Shown piece by piece: positions 11,399 through 23,905 of a stretch of 64,000 nt of DNA. How positions within the stretch are numbered: position 1 is the first letter of the stretch; each line of letters begins with the position of its first letter. Position numbers and translations under genes: made by a program. Source of the DNA: Aphrophora alni (Eukaryota; Arthropoda; Insecta; Hemiptera; Aphrophoridae); assembly GCA_963513935.1 (NCBI GenBank), contig OY740766.1:8091000-8154999 (forward strand), read 5' to 3'. The notes beneath the pieces were generated by a model. The model did not search any database. It saw only the letters and a list, made by a program, of their open reading frames with translations, and was not told the origin of the DNA.

Positions 11399-12064
11399 AA
11401 TATGGAGTTTCAACAAGAAATATCTTCTATTACATTTAAGTTTTTCAACATAGCTGTTGTTCAAAACTGTTATTTCTTTATATCCTTTTTATAAAAGATT
11501 GTAACAGTTTCAAACTTCAACATAGCTGTTGTTCAAAACTGTTATTTCTTTATATCCTTTTTATAAAAGATTGTAACAGCTTCAAACATAATTTCAAATT
11601 TCAACATAGCTGTTGTTCAAAACTGTTATTTCTTTATATCCTTTTTATAAAAGATTGTAACAGCTTCAAACATAATTTCAAATTTCAACATAGCTGTTGT
11701 TCAAAACTGTTATTTCTTTATATCCTTTTTATCAAAGATTATAACAGCTTCTAACATAGTTTCAAATTTCAACATAGCTGTTGTTCAAAACTGTTATTTC
11801 TTTATATCCTTTTTATCAAAGATTATAACAGCTTCTAACATATTTCAAATTTCAACATGGCAGTTGTTCGAAAATTTTTTTTCTTTATATCCTTTTTTAT
11901 AAAAGATTGTAACAGCTTCAAACATAATTTTAAACTTCAACATGGCTGAATCCTTTTTATCAAAGCTAAACACCTTTAAACATAATTTTCAATTTCCAAT
12001 AGACGGTTGTTTGAAACACTTCTTTTCTGTATATCCATTTTATCAAAGATTGTAACAGATTATT

Positions 12065-12930
12065 TTCTACTAATGGCAATCTGGATATATTAATACCAAA
12101 CGTGCGGCGACACTGTTACAACAGCAAAATAAATTCACGTTTAATCACGTAGGCGTATCAGTTAGTTGGAGGAGTATTTTTGTTTTCATATTTGATAGTT
12201 AGAAGATAAGACATATGATACAAAATGAAAGGAGCACACCGGAGAACTTTCATGCTAATTACCATATGTTAATCACATTAACTGAATAAGGCATGCTGAA
12301 CTAATTATAAAAAAGAAACTATACAGTATATTAAAGGGCTTTGCGGAACTAATGTTCTTCGTTAGTCTCTTTTATTTAATTGTTTGCAGTCAGGTTGTTG
12401 TCAAACATGTTCATTTCATTATATCTCGGTTCTAGCTATATAGTAGTTTTAAAATATTTTATTGTTGTAATTATAGATTGATATTTAACTGTTGGATTGA
12501 TAATCTAATAATAAGCATACACGAGCTCGGAATTTAAACTCACAAATTGTTGAAAATAGGTATCAAAAAAAAATTAGTTGATAGTAAAGACCATTTCGGT
12601 TAGAACAACTAAATATTCTATTTAAAAATGATTCGATAATGATGGTTTGTCCATGTTATAATTATGGTTTATTGGAACATTTGCTATTATTTGTGTGTAT
12701 AATACTAGTACATGAGGTTTCGAAAATATAAATAAATATATAATAAAACACCAACATCGCCTAGTAATCTAGGGCCATGTTTTATACTAAAAATAATTTA
12801 TAACATAAGAAAGGAATACAAGTATAAATCTAGGCTTGAGAAGTAAAAAATGAGTCTAAATAGAAACGTGATCGGAAAAAACCTGATCATGTAAAAAAAC
12901 CTGATCATTTAAAAAAATCTGATCACGTCT
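12065..12930. other. AT-rich DNA, no gene seen
   Basis: No ORF, splice-bounded segment or defined repeat was seen. Three short ..CTGATCA.. repetitions lie near 12870-12925 (AAACCTGATCATGTAAAAAA and similar). Confidence 0.4.
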
Positions 12931-12949
12931 TAGTTAAATAAATTTAATC

Positions 12950-13130
12950 TTAGTTTTGACTCCTCAGGTTTAGCTTTAGGCCTGGGTTCATTTACGTTCT
13001 AGATTTATTTTTAGTTTACAAAATGCCCTTAGCTTCACGTTTTTATGTTCTAGGTTTATCACTTGATAACGGCAATTGATTTATGCCTTCAAAACGTCCT
13101 ATACTAGTTTGTATATACCTGATAGCAAAT
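12950..13130 (+). repeat. CACTTGATAA dispersed family, copy 1
   Basis: The diagnostic segment is GGTTTATCACTTGATAACGG, then about 20 nt, then CCTTCAAAACGTC. It recurs at 41700-41930 and 57060-57220. Weaker similarity extends upstream (TTTTGACT, TAGCTTTAG, TTGGTTC or TGGGTTC). It is probably the end of a retroelement or SINE-like repeat, but I cannot name it. Confidence 0.55.
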
Positions 13131-13134
13131 GTCA

Positions 13135-14870
13135 AATTAAACCGTTTTAATAACAAAATATTATTTTTGTAGCGAGTGGTATATTTTTGTGTAATTATTA
13201 GCAAAACTTAATTTCCTTCTCTTTGTGGTTAAATATTTTAATTTTGGTCAGTAGCATTCTCACTTCGTAATATTTGTTCATTAATAGTATAGCTTTGTCT
13301 GACATTGTACAAACTCTCATGAGAAATAAGCAATAGGATATGTTTGGGTTTTTAAGACATGAATTTTATCAAAATAATATTAACTACGGATTAAAAAAAA
13401 AAAAGTGAAACTTTCACCTCGTTTATGGACGGTTCTCTTGAATTATTATTAATCAAATATAGAAGGTGGCTGAAAAAAAAAAAAAAAAAAACTTACCACA
13501 ACTCTAATTTTGTTAAATATTTGAAATGTTTGAGGCAATTTTTTTAGGTGAGAAGGGCAACCTAAAAAAAGCAATGGTTTAGGTTATTTTAATTGTGGGG
13601 GCGAGGGGTGGGACTATGCTCCAAAATTTTAAGTAGCACGTATAGGCTTATGATCCTCATTTTAAACGTCTACGTGATTCAAGAAAAATAACAAAAACAA
13701 AAAATTCTGACCACCCAAAACAAAAAGGAGGCTAAAGGAGTTCTTTTATTTATAAAGCTAAACGGAATTCAAACATCTTAAATTTTTTTAAAAAACAGGG
13801 GTGGTAAATTTCTTTTCAGCCCCTCTGTATTTTTATGACTAAAAATTTAATCAAATTTGTTACTCTCAAGTCCTTAATAAAAGTGTTTTTATCAACTAAA
13901 CCGTTGTGCCTTTTAAACAATTTTGGTGCTTATATTTTGACCATAATTTAGAGTTTTCCTTCCAATTCCAAAAATTATAATGCAAGCTCACAACTAACTT
14001 GAAAACGTCAAGAAATATTTAACTTATGGAATCACAAGAGTAACAATAATTACTTATTTTGATCAGATTTTAAGAATAGTTTTAAAATATTTTACATTTT
14101 TCAAGTTAAATTATGTCTGAACTAATATTATTTGTAATTTCAAACGTCCAAATTAAAATATATAAATGATATAAACGACAGTGCCATTTCCAATTTTGGT
14201 TTAATTTCTAATACTAAGAAGAAGACTAATTTATATGTAGAGGATTTTTCTACACACGGGAGTTTTTCTGGTAGATAGAAATTTCTCTTCTAGAAGTATG
14301 AATTTAAACTGAGGTAATAATCAAGAATTTATTTATAAACTTCCACACTTTTATTTACGTCAAATGCAAATTTTAAATTGTGAAAATTACGACTTATTGA
14401 AGTATGCGAAAACAGTCAATCGTTGTAATGATTGTAAAATAATATATAACATGGTTGTTTTCCATTATAGTTGCTAGAAATGAAAACTTAAGTGCTTGCA
14501 TGTGATATTCTAAGCATTGCAACATGAATCGCATCTAACATTCCACTATGGTACTGCGTACCTTAGAGAAGAAATCTTTAAGGGTGCCAAGAAATTAAGC
14601 TCTAGAAAAAACAATTTGAAACGTTTAATACTGGTACGGTACACAAATCAGCAGCAACGTATTTTTGATTCGGTTATAGGTGGAATATTACGCTAACTGG
14701 TCTACTGCAAAACCTGACAAATGTGTGAACGACACCATGCGATAACAAACACCACCTAGCACAATTCAGATCTTTGTCTTATGCCGTAGTTTGTAGAAAA
14801 TCCGCCAAGTTGATGACCCCAATTAACTGTTGTACTCCATAATGTTCATTCATTTTGTACAGAACAATAA
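13135..14870. other. AT-rich DNA, no gene seen
   Basis: Homopolymer A runs occur (13389, 13473). No convincing ORF or exon was found. Confidence 0.4.
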
Positions 14871-16160
14871 GATGGCCACTTCCGGTTTCCGGTCAGCGAG
14901 CAAATGAGAAGCTACGGCGCGTGTCTTACGCGTGCTGTATAATTACGCCTACATATTGCCGTAATAATTTATCTGTGTTTTGATTCTCTAACGGAAGCTC
15001 TCGCTAAAGTCAAAATACGCCAAGAGATTCATATTTACAACTTTAAACTTGTAAGGCTCGGTGCACACGAGCGACGCCGCCATTGTGCGGCGTTGTAGTG
15101 TGCTCACGTGGACTTCAGTGTCAGTTTAGAGTTTGGCTTACCAGTTTAGAAAAGTCACTCCACTCTCCAGTGGGTGTACTGGGCTAAACTTTATATCAAT
15201 AAAAAATTATCCCAGATTTCAAAACTGGGGGGAAAGTAAGTAAACAGTTGTTCCACTCAACAACAAACTGAACTGAGCAGTCGATTATGTCCTGTGTAGG
15301 TCTCACGACTGACGTGAGTATTGTTTCTCTGAGCTTCAGATGGTATCTCCGATGGAGGGTCCTGCAGTACAGTATAGCCTATACCAGTTAATGAAACTTT
15401 TACGAGAGATATGTCAAGCTTTGAAAACCGTCTCAGCAGAATCCTAAAAGCTGTCATGTCGAGTGAACTGAACGGAAAAATGGATTCTACTTCGGTTCTA
15501 CTTTGCTCAGGGATAAAACCACTCTTTGCTCACCTCACCTTTCTGTTCTTTCTAACCGCCTGTATTCGTGGTTGAGTACATAAACTCTATTGCAGCTGAA
15601 GTACGATTGGGCAACCTAACGTCCATCCACCTCTTTCAAACGAAACTGTACTAATGACTTTATAATATTATAGACATGACAAACAATTTTTTTCAGTACC
15701 ACACAATTCGAAGTAGCTATGGATACAAGTTGGAAAACACTCGTCGCACTACTCTACTTGCTTTTCCAAGTTAAGGCTGTTTTTCTTATAGTACACCTTA
15801 ACCTTTCGTGTCTTGTGAAATAACTCAAGTATTATTTACTATTTGGTTTACATGGATAATTGGACGGAGCCGTCTTTAAACACAAACAAGGTAGGTAGTC
15901 CATGTGTAAACACATGTAGGGCGCCTACGTAATTGTGTATAAGTCTACAACTAACAAAGAGCAGTATGTAGAATGGATTGGAAGGAACAAGCCTCCTACT
16001 ACAAACCTTGACAAGCAGAGCTGTATGGAAGAACAGTCGGTAGAAGTACGGCGAAGTAACGGGAAAGAAGAGGGAAGGGAGCTCGGTCATGCGCAAAGCG
16101 CTAAGGTTTGTTCAACACTTCATTGTCGATCTATAGTGTTCGGTTATTAGAAGAAAATAC
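14870..16160. other. GC-richer block without recognised gene
   Basis: Base composition shifts upward. A segment at 15050-15115 with CTCGGTGCACACGAGCG..GCCGCC and the partly palindromic ..GCGGCGTTGTAG..GTGCTCACG resembles the ends of DNA transposons, but no partner inverted repeat was found. ORFs at 15257-15457 (-) and on both strands at 15848-16150 have no recognised domain and overlap each other, so none is called as a gene. Confidence 0.35.
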
Positions 16161-17985
16161 TCAGACACTCTCTTGTTTCTTTGAAAAGTTTGTAGCAACT
16201 TTTAAATGTCGGATAACTTATAATATTTTTTTTTACTGGTTCATCTTGAAATCTCCTGAATAGTATTTTAAAATCTCACAAATAACGTTTCTCAAGTAAC
16301 AAAGAGTGAATCAGTTAGGTTTTTGTTTGTCTTATCTTGTTATTTCTGAGGAAGTACTCACCATGTCCACCTCGTTTTGATCCAGATCCAATACTTCGTA
16401 CTGGACATCCCATCGATACTAGTGAGCACGGTGAGAACGCGATACCCAGTGAGACAAGCGCACATTAACACTGTAAGATCACGGAACTCTATATCAAAAC
16501 CGACTTAAGGGTGTGCACCACCACAAGGATAAACCAGCGAAACGATGTGACGCTCCTCATTGCAGTGTATAGAATATCGCATAAACACTTATAATTTTAC
16601 TTTTGATACCTCGTTTTTTACTTTAGACACATATATACACAGGTAAATATTGAAGGATATTCCAATAAAAATATTCCTAGACGTCAAACAATCATCGCGA
16701 CCGGTGGCTAAGATCATTTTTGTCCTGGTATTGTGCAACAACAAAAAAACGTTTACTTGTACACTTGAATTATATTAGTGAACAAAGAGACGTAACAGTG
16801 CCTAACAACCACAACCTTACTTTTAATTTTATACAATGTAATTAGAATTTGGAAAAAATTCAATAATTTGTAATAATAAAACTCCAGTTTATAATTTGTG
16901 AAAATCATTACGACAATTAATGGGTTCAACTTCATTATATTATTATAGTTTTGACTCCTTTTGATGATAAATAAATAATAATAAGTAATATATACAATTT
17001 AATATTTGAATTTCTATAAATGACAATTTGCATATTTATAAACAAGGTCCCACTTACTATATCAGTTTATCTGTACATTTCGATAAAATTTCCCTCTCAA
17101 TTTCTTTGAGTTTCCCTGCAAATGTCGGTTTTCTTCAGACACAATTTGACATTTATTTGCACGTTTATAAAAGTCGTAAACTTAAACGTCAACGCTGACA
17201 ACAACTCAATATAAACACTCTTATTGAAGTCCTGTATCTTAAGCGAAAGTCTTTTAGAAATCTACTATCCCTAAAAAAAAAAAAAACATTCCAAGAAAGG
17301 CTTTTGTTTGGCAGCGGTTTGAGGGTAGCAGTGAGCGGGCATAATGAGGGGGCGTGAAATCAAAAACACAGTAGCAGCGTGGTAAATGATGACATAGACG
17401 CACGTGAGAGCTGCGAGTATTATTTTGTGGTCTGCGCGGGAAATGGTTAAGACTACGTGCTACTTCCGTTCTTGCCAGTGACTAATGTAAACCGATCAAT
17501 ATCCGACAATCCCAAGACAATTTCCCACAGACTAAATTGTTCAATGATTTATCACATCCTTAAATCAGTTCATGTAAATTGAAGCTCATCAAAATAACAA
17601 CAGAATTTGAGTCCGAAATTATTTCCGCAGTGTCCGTTGACATTTAAAATATCGTGTCGATTATTTTAACTTGGACAAGTGAATTTTCGCTCTTTCATAA
17701 ATACTTGATACGTTTTATTATTTAAACAGCGTTCAGTTATCGTGTCCAACTGTGAAGTACAGCTAGTAATTTACTTCCTTTCGAGGATAGTATTGATGGG
17801 GAAAATTTGATTTGGAAATTATTACGGAAATATCAGAGTCGTGATAGTTTGAAACAAAAATTTATAAAATAATTTGTCATGCTTAATGGAAGACTATTAG
17901 AGCATATTTAATTATAACTTATATATGGGGGGGGGTTATAGGATCGTAACACTCTGTCGGATTAAATAAAGAAAGTTATTTGAAT
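16160..17985. other. Unannotated intron-like DNA
   Basis: Mostly AT-rich. A GC-richer patch lies at 17310-17480. No gene or defined repeat was seen. Confidence 0.4.
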
Positions 17986-17989
17986 TTTG

Positions 17990-18122
17990 AGAGACATGAA
18001 ACTAGATAGAATACAACTTGAACAAAAGATGTCACAAAAATTACCTAATTAAACACGTTTCAACGACAAAATCGCCATCCTCAGTGATACGTGAGCTACA
18101 ATAACCAAACTATAACTAACTA
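17990..18122 (-). repeat. Paired dispersed repeat, copy 1
   Basis: It contains GTTTCAACGACAAAATCGCC followed by ATCCTCAGTGATAC and an ACCAAACTATAACTAACT tail. It is repeated in the same orientation at 18245-18383. On the minus strand the core reads CTGAGGATGGCGATTTTGTC, then GTTGAAACG, a short hairpin followed by GAAAC. Confidence 0.85.
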
Positions 18123-18244
18123 CACCTTTCGTTTTCTACACATATTTAAAAACCAAATATAATTCAGATAATAATCTAACTTATGTAGCAGGTTCAGCTC
18201 TACTGACTTGAGTGTCATATTTATAAATAAATATTGAGTTTGAC

Positions 18245-18383
18245 TTGTGAGATAGTATTAGATACAATAAAACTCGAACACAAGGTCTCACAAAAATATC
18301 GTTTACCTAATCAAACGCGTTTCAACAACAAAATCGCCATCCTCAGTGATACACGAAATACAATAACTAAACTATAACTAACT
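18245..18383 (-). repeat. Paired dispersed repeat, copy 2
   Basis: The same core and tail as 17990-18122 recur about 260 bp downstream, with small differences (CAACAACAAAATCGCC, ATACACGAAATAC). About 120 bp of unrelated DNA lies between them, so they are either two insertions or a segmental duplication. Confidence 0.85.
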
Positions 18384-18384
18384 A

Positions 18385-21330
18385 AAACACATGACATGAA
18401 AGTAGTTTAAACACAATTTTTTAATTACTTTTAGAACTTCAATAGAAAATATTTATTTGTTGCTCTTTTTATTTTAATGATAGGCTACACGGTAGTTTAA
18501 CACTTCTAAATATATTTTAAATTATGTGAGCAATTTTATCCCCAAGTGTTTTAGTTATATAATCATGATTATAAATAATTCTGTTTCGTTTACTTTATTT
18601 TAAGAAAGTGCTAATAACTTCCTCAAGAGCACAGTTTAATATACCAACCAACTTCTTATTTTGAACTCGCAGAAGTAGTGCCACTATTATATTTTGAAAT
18701 CTTGTATACATTGCACTAAACACAAAAATACCTTTGTTTTTTGTCTTGAAAGGATGTTCGGATTTCGATGAAATTCGTATACAACGGATATAGGATTATG
18801 ACATAATATGAATACTATTTAGGTACACATACTGATAAAAGCATTTATTGTGTATGTGAAACCAAAAAATATAATTAAAGCAGTCACAGTCGTTGGAAAA
18901 ATCCAAAATCGCCATTTCTTAAAAGTTTTCTATAAAGATTTATTATAAGAATTATCTATAAAAAATTCAACCTCTCATTCTCTCTTTAAAAAAATTTGAT
19001 GGGCTACCATTACGATATCTATATCCTTTTAAAGTTTTAAGGTTTTTTAATGAGTGGGAATAGTTCGATTTGCCTATAAAGCTAAATTGAAGTTTAATTT
19101 GCATTATATGCCAAAACCTCTTAAAAATGCCATCAAACAGGTTTACCATAATACTACTCCCAAGATTTATAACAGAATGTCGAATAGTATGAAACTGGCA
19201 ACTTCAACATGTAGATTTTGTAAATTATGGTCATCTGAAAATCTTGTTGACTGTTTATGTTTTTAACTCATATTCCGTACGTATTTTTTGTTTCATATGT
19301 TGATAATTTTTATATTATTTGTTTCGATTTTGGTGCCACAATGTTTGATTGTTTTGATCTTGGTTGATATTACTTTTTTGAAAAATCTGAGTTATGTGTT
19401 GTTAATGATCGCATTAATTATATTTGTACTGTTGTCAAATTAAGAACAATCGTTTTGTAAATGTAGATTTTAATTGTACATTCGTACTGTAATTTGAAGT
19501 AACATTGTTCTGGTTTTTTTGTTATTTATATTGAGGATAAAGTTCTCTTTGTTTTTTATTGAAGCTGATTCTTCATTAATTTAAGTTGCTGACGGATTCA
19601 ACTCGAGCTTTGCCTTGCGATCTTCTATATTTGAAATGGTAGTGTTGTCTTTAAAAATAAGAAATAATGTTTAAAAAAAGTTACTTTGATTATTTGTATG
19701 ATTTGCCAATCTCTCATTATACAATAAAATATAGTGATAGTCGTTATATTGTTTGATTTTGTTTAATGTTTAGAAAAATCAGCAATTCTAGACACTATTT
19801 TTTAAACAATATTTAAGATACAGCGACTAAAGACTAGAGAATTGATGTTCGCTATTATTATTTTGTTTTTAAATATTTGTTTATTTTTTCTCTACTCTGA
19901 TTTATAAAAATGGAAATAAGAAAGATAGTGTATCCCGACTAAAAATTTAATCTGTTTTATATATATTCACTTTATAAACATAAGTAATGAGATAATTTAT
20001 TTCAATTTCTATTCCAAAGTACTTTAATGTTAAGTAAACTATTAACTTTATCACGATAACACTCAAATTCTTGAACGTTCGAGAAATCGTCTATAATATA
20101 TCGTCGTATTAATCAACAGGAGCCTTTTACAAAAGAATTAGGAAAAGTATTGTTTCTAAAACTGGGACTATGTTACTATACTTTACGAGACTCAAACTAT
20201 TGGTCGTTATTTCTTTTGATTAACAAAAATTATTCACATTTAAACATACTTTAAAAAAAAAGTAACCTCTGCATACATTTGGTAAAAATAAAACAATTAA
20301 TAATGTCAGAGTGGATAATTTTTAAAAATCTGTTAAAATCCTACTTTAAATCGTCTATTTTATAATCTTAAAATTTTTTTTTTTTAACTTTCACATCCAA
20401 GCGAGTATAGAAATACATTTTTACCAAATTTAGTGATTAGATTACAATTTTACGGCCACAGGCGTAAACATACTCAAATCATAACTGGTAGCTGGGATAC
20501 CAGTATTGCTCGATAAACGGGGGGGGGCATACAAATTTGTATTTTGCCATGTTATTTCAATACATTGTAATATGACAACATTGTAATAAAAATAAATAAT
20601 GAAGCAAAGGTGGATGATTACTTTTGTTTCTTTAATTAGAGTTTCTTCTCCCTCCCTCCTTTTTTCAACATATTAGACGCAAAACTTTATATTAAATTAT
20701 AGATACTACATTGTCCTAATATATCAACATATCATGGAAAGAATTACAAACATTATTATTTGCTTACACATAAAATACGCGCAGAACAGATATTAAGAAT
20801 ACAAATTTCTACGACAGGTGTGTGGAATTCGGCGAATCATAGCAATTCATGTCAGTGTTTAAAACAGACATTAAAACTATAGTGTTAATGACAAAATGTT
20901 TATTTTCAAACTTTTCATACAATTTAACGATAAGAGATAGGTACAGCCTTTTCTTACATTTGCACAGTTTTATCTTGTAATGAGCACATATTGTGTCCCT
21001 ACTATCTAATAAACAGCCGTTTTTGGATCCAACATATATCCCAAAATGGTTCTGCTTGATGGACCGGAATTTGAACGTGGGATGAATTGTAATAGATAAT
21101 AATACTATAATTATCAGGACATTAATTATTATTTAAGTTGACCACTTAAAATATCATCATAGATTTTTAAAAAAATTAATAATAATTTACGCATCTTCAT
21201 ACTAGCAAATGTAAGCATTACGCATGAACAACAACAAATTATTCCAACCAGAGACCACATTCAGTTTATAATTTTCGTAAATAAATATAAGTTAAAAAAA
21301 CTTTATAAAAATAAAAAGTGTTTCCATTGT
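18385..21330. other. AT-rich DNA, no gene seen
   Basis: Overlapping short ORFs at 18967-19266 on opposite strands carry no recognisable domain. The rest is extremely AT-rich with no defined repeats. Confidence 0.4.
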
Positions 21331-21690
21331 TCCACAGTTTGTGTTGTACAATAGAGCAGCAAGACGATAGTGCAAGCAATGGCCGCTAGATAACTCCAAG
21401 ACAAATCGTCCATTGTTTTTTTCTAAAGTTCATCCATTATCTGTTTAGAATAACCACAATTATGCTTCTTCCCTTGGGCACGAGTAATTTGTTTTATAAA
21501 TAATAATATCGAGACCAAACTGTATTAGATGAACCAATTACTAATTCGCAATCTGCGCCGGCAAGTTCGTAGAATCGCCGATTTTATTCCGTAAGTCACG
21601 TTCCATCATGTAATTGCTCGCCCCTTTGGGCCACGTGTCATGTATTATATTATCACAATTATGAAACACACGTAAAGAGTAATGTGTGTG
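21330..21690. promoter_or_regulatory. Candidate conserved noncoding element
   Basis: A GC-richer, low-repeat block contains clustered transcription-factor-like words: CCATTGTT (Sox-like), AACCACA (Runx-like), TCCCTTGGGC and CCCTTTGGGCC (EBF/AP-2-like half palindromes), CCAATTACTAATT (homeodomain-like) and CCACGTGTCA (E-box). No ORF is present. A regulatory role is inferred only from composition and motif clustering. Confidence 0.25.
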
Positions 21691-21964
21691 TTATGTAAGA
21701 ATAAATAATAAAAAGTCTTTTGTCGATTGTCATACACTTAAAATAGTATGTTCCTAAAATATAATTTTATTCTCTTTAAAATTTAAATACAGTAAGTGTA
21801 TATACATGTATATACAGTATTGAATCAGAGAATCTTGTAGGTTAGTGATTTTATTTTTAAAACGAGCCGAAGGATGATGATGAAATTTAGTTAATTTTCC
21901 GACTTCAAACTAGATTCCAACTTTGGGAAAACTCATTTTATATCGTTGACATAATTATATTGAT

Positions 21965-21994
21965 TACAATTTTCAGATATTGCTAGCCTTGTCA
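21965..21994 (-). repeat. Inverted fragment of the 185-bp satellite unit
   Basis: Thirty bases here are the exact reverse complement of 22322-22351, including the AATATC variant found only in the first regular unit. It lies about 130 bp before the array in opposite orientation. Confidence 0.85.
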
Positions 21995-22124
21995 CAATAT
22001 CATTATACTTAACGCGTTTTGAAATACTTCTTTTCTTCTTTTTTTTTTTCAACAACTACTTACGTATATTTAGTTTTTTAGTACATAAATTGTTTTTATG
22101 GATTTCAAACGCTTCAACTAGTAA

Positions 22125-23435
22125 TAATAGGTGACAGGGTTACAATGCTAGCAATGTCTGAAAATTGTAATTATGTAAGTCCTAGAAGAAGTATAGAATG
22201 TTACACTAAAAGCTTTGACATTAAAAAAAGTCGGCCATATTAAAAGTCAACTAAAAGTTTCACATTCAATTATATCGATTTATGGATTTATTTTTAATAC
22301 GAGTCAAATACTAATAATAAGGTGACAAGGCTAGCAATATCTGAAAATTGTATTCTACATAATGATGTAAGTCCTAGTATAGGATATTATACTAAAATCT
22401 TTGACATTAAAAAAGTCACCATTTCTGAAAGTCAACAAAAAGTTTCACATTCAATTATTTCGAATTATGCATTTATTTTTAATACGAGTCAAATACTAAT
22501 AATAAGGTGACAAGGCTAGCAATGTCTGAAAATTGTATTCTACATAATGATGTAAGTCCTAGTATAGGATATTATACTAAAATCTTTGACATTAAAAAAG
22601 TCACCATTTCTGAAAGTCAACAAAAAGTTTCACATTCAATTATTTCGAATTATGGATTTATTTATAATACGAGTCAACTACTAATAATAAGGTGACAGGG
22701 CTAACAATGTCTGAAAATTGTATTCTACATAATGATGTAAGTCCTAGTATAGGATATTATACTAAAATCTTTGACATTAAAAAAGTCACCATTTCTGAAA
22801 GTCAACAAAAAGTTTCACATTCAATTATTTCGAATTATGGATTTATTTTTAATACGAGTCAACTACTAATAATAAGGTGACAGGGCTAACAATGTCTGAA
22901 AATTGTATTCTACATAATGATGTAAGTCCTAGTATAGGATATTATACTAAAATCTTTGACATTAAAAAAGTCACCATTTCTGAAAGTCAACAAAAAGTTT
23001 CACATTCAATTATTTCGAATTATGGATTTATTTTTAATACGAGTCAAATACTAATAATAAGGTGACAAGGCTAGCAATGTCTGAAAATTGTATTCTACAT
23101 AATGATGTAAGTCCTAGTATAGGATATTATACTAAAATCTTTGACATTAAAAAAGTCACCATTTCTGAAAGTCAACAAAAAGTTTCACATTCAATTATTT
23201 CGAATTATGGATTTATTTTTAATACGAGTCAACTACTAATAATAAGGTGACAGGGCTAACAATGTCTGAAAATTGTATTCTACATAATGATGTAAGTCCT
23301 AGTATAGGATATTATACTAAAATCTTTGACATTAAAAAAGTCACCATTTCTGAAAGTCAACAAAAAGTTTCACATTCAATTATTTCGAATTATGGATTTA
23401 TTTTTAATACGAGTCAACTACTAATAATAAGGTGA
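22125..23435 (+). repeat. 185-bp satellite, one diverged and six near-identical units
   Basis: Starts recur at exactly 185-bp steps (22321, 22506, 22691, 22876, 23061, 23246, 23431), each with GGTGACA..GGCTA.CAAT, TTCTACATAATGATGTAAG and GACATTAAAAAAGTCACC. Each unit carries a 62-codon GTG-initiated frame ending in a TGA that overlaps the next GTG. As 185 is not a multiple of three, successive frames shift, so no long protein exists. A diverged unit occupies about 22125-22320. Near-identity suggests recent amplification. Confidence 0.95.
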
Positions 23436-23905
23436 CAGGGCTAACAATGTCTGAAAATTGTATTCTATATAATTATGTAGTAGGAATAAAAAATATCACA
23501 CTAACATCATTTAAAAGCTCTTAATAAGTCATCAAAAGTTTCACATTTAATTATTTCGATTTATGATTTATTTCGAAATGCGTCAACTAGTAATAATAAG
23601 GTTTCAATGCTATCAATGTCTTAAAATTGTATTCTATATAATTATGTAGTAGAAATAAAAAATATCACACTAACATCATTTAAAAGCTCTTAATAAGTCA
23701 TCAAAAGTTTCACATTTAATTATTTCGATTTATGGATTTATTTCGAAATGCGTCAACTAGTAATAATAAGGTTTCAAAGTAGCAATGTCTTAAAATTGTA
23801 TTCTATATAGTTATGTAGTAGCAATAAAAAATATCATACTAACATCATTAAAAAGCTCTTAATAAGTCATCAAACGTTTCACATTCAATTATTTCGATTT
23901 AAGGT
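23436..23905 (+). repeat. Diverged satellite, about 168-bp units
   Basis: Nearly three units share AAAATTGTATTCTATATA, ATGTAGTAG.AATAAAAAAT, CATCATT.AAAAGCTCTTAA and AAGTTTCACATT. The start and end words match the adjacent 185-bp family, while the middle is different. The two arrays therefore share ancestry, with a replaced or rearranged core. Confidence 0.9.

Larger units (their letters stand above)
10635..12062. repeat. About 75-85-bp minisatellite with nested hairpin elements
   Basis: The recurrent core is TTCAACATAGCTGTTGTTC, AACTGTTATTTCTTTAT, ATCCTTTTTAT and AAGATT.TAACAG, spaced 75-85 bp and present about a dozen times. Divergence grows at both edges. Two units are interrupted by the same hairpin element (10954-11069 and 11283-11398) together with identical flanking sequence, so the interrupted segment of roughly 328 bp was duplicated as a block. 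Confidence 0.9.

Noticed and set aside
15050..15115. DNA transposon end with GTGCACACGAGCG
   Set aside because: No matching inverted terminus or second copy was found in the window.
22322..23435. Six tandem 62-codon ORFs with GTGA stop/start overlap resembling translational coupling
   Set aside because: The setting is eukaryotic satellite DNA, the unit is not a multiple of three, and near-identity includes third positions and noncoding bases. The overlap simply follows from the unit length.
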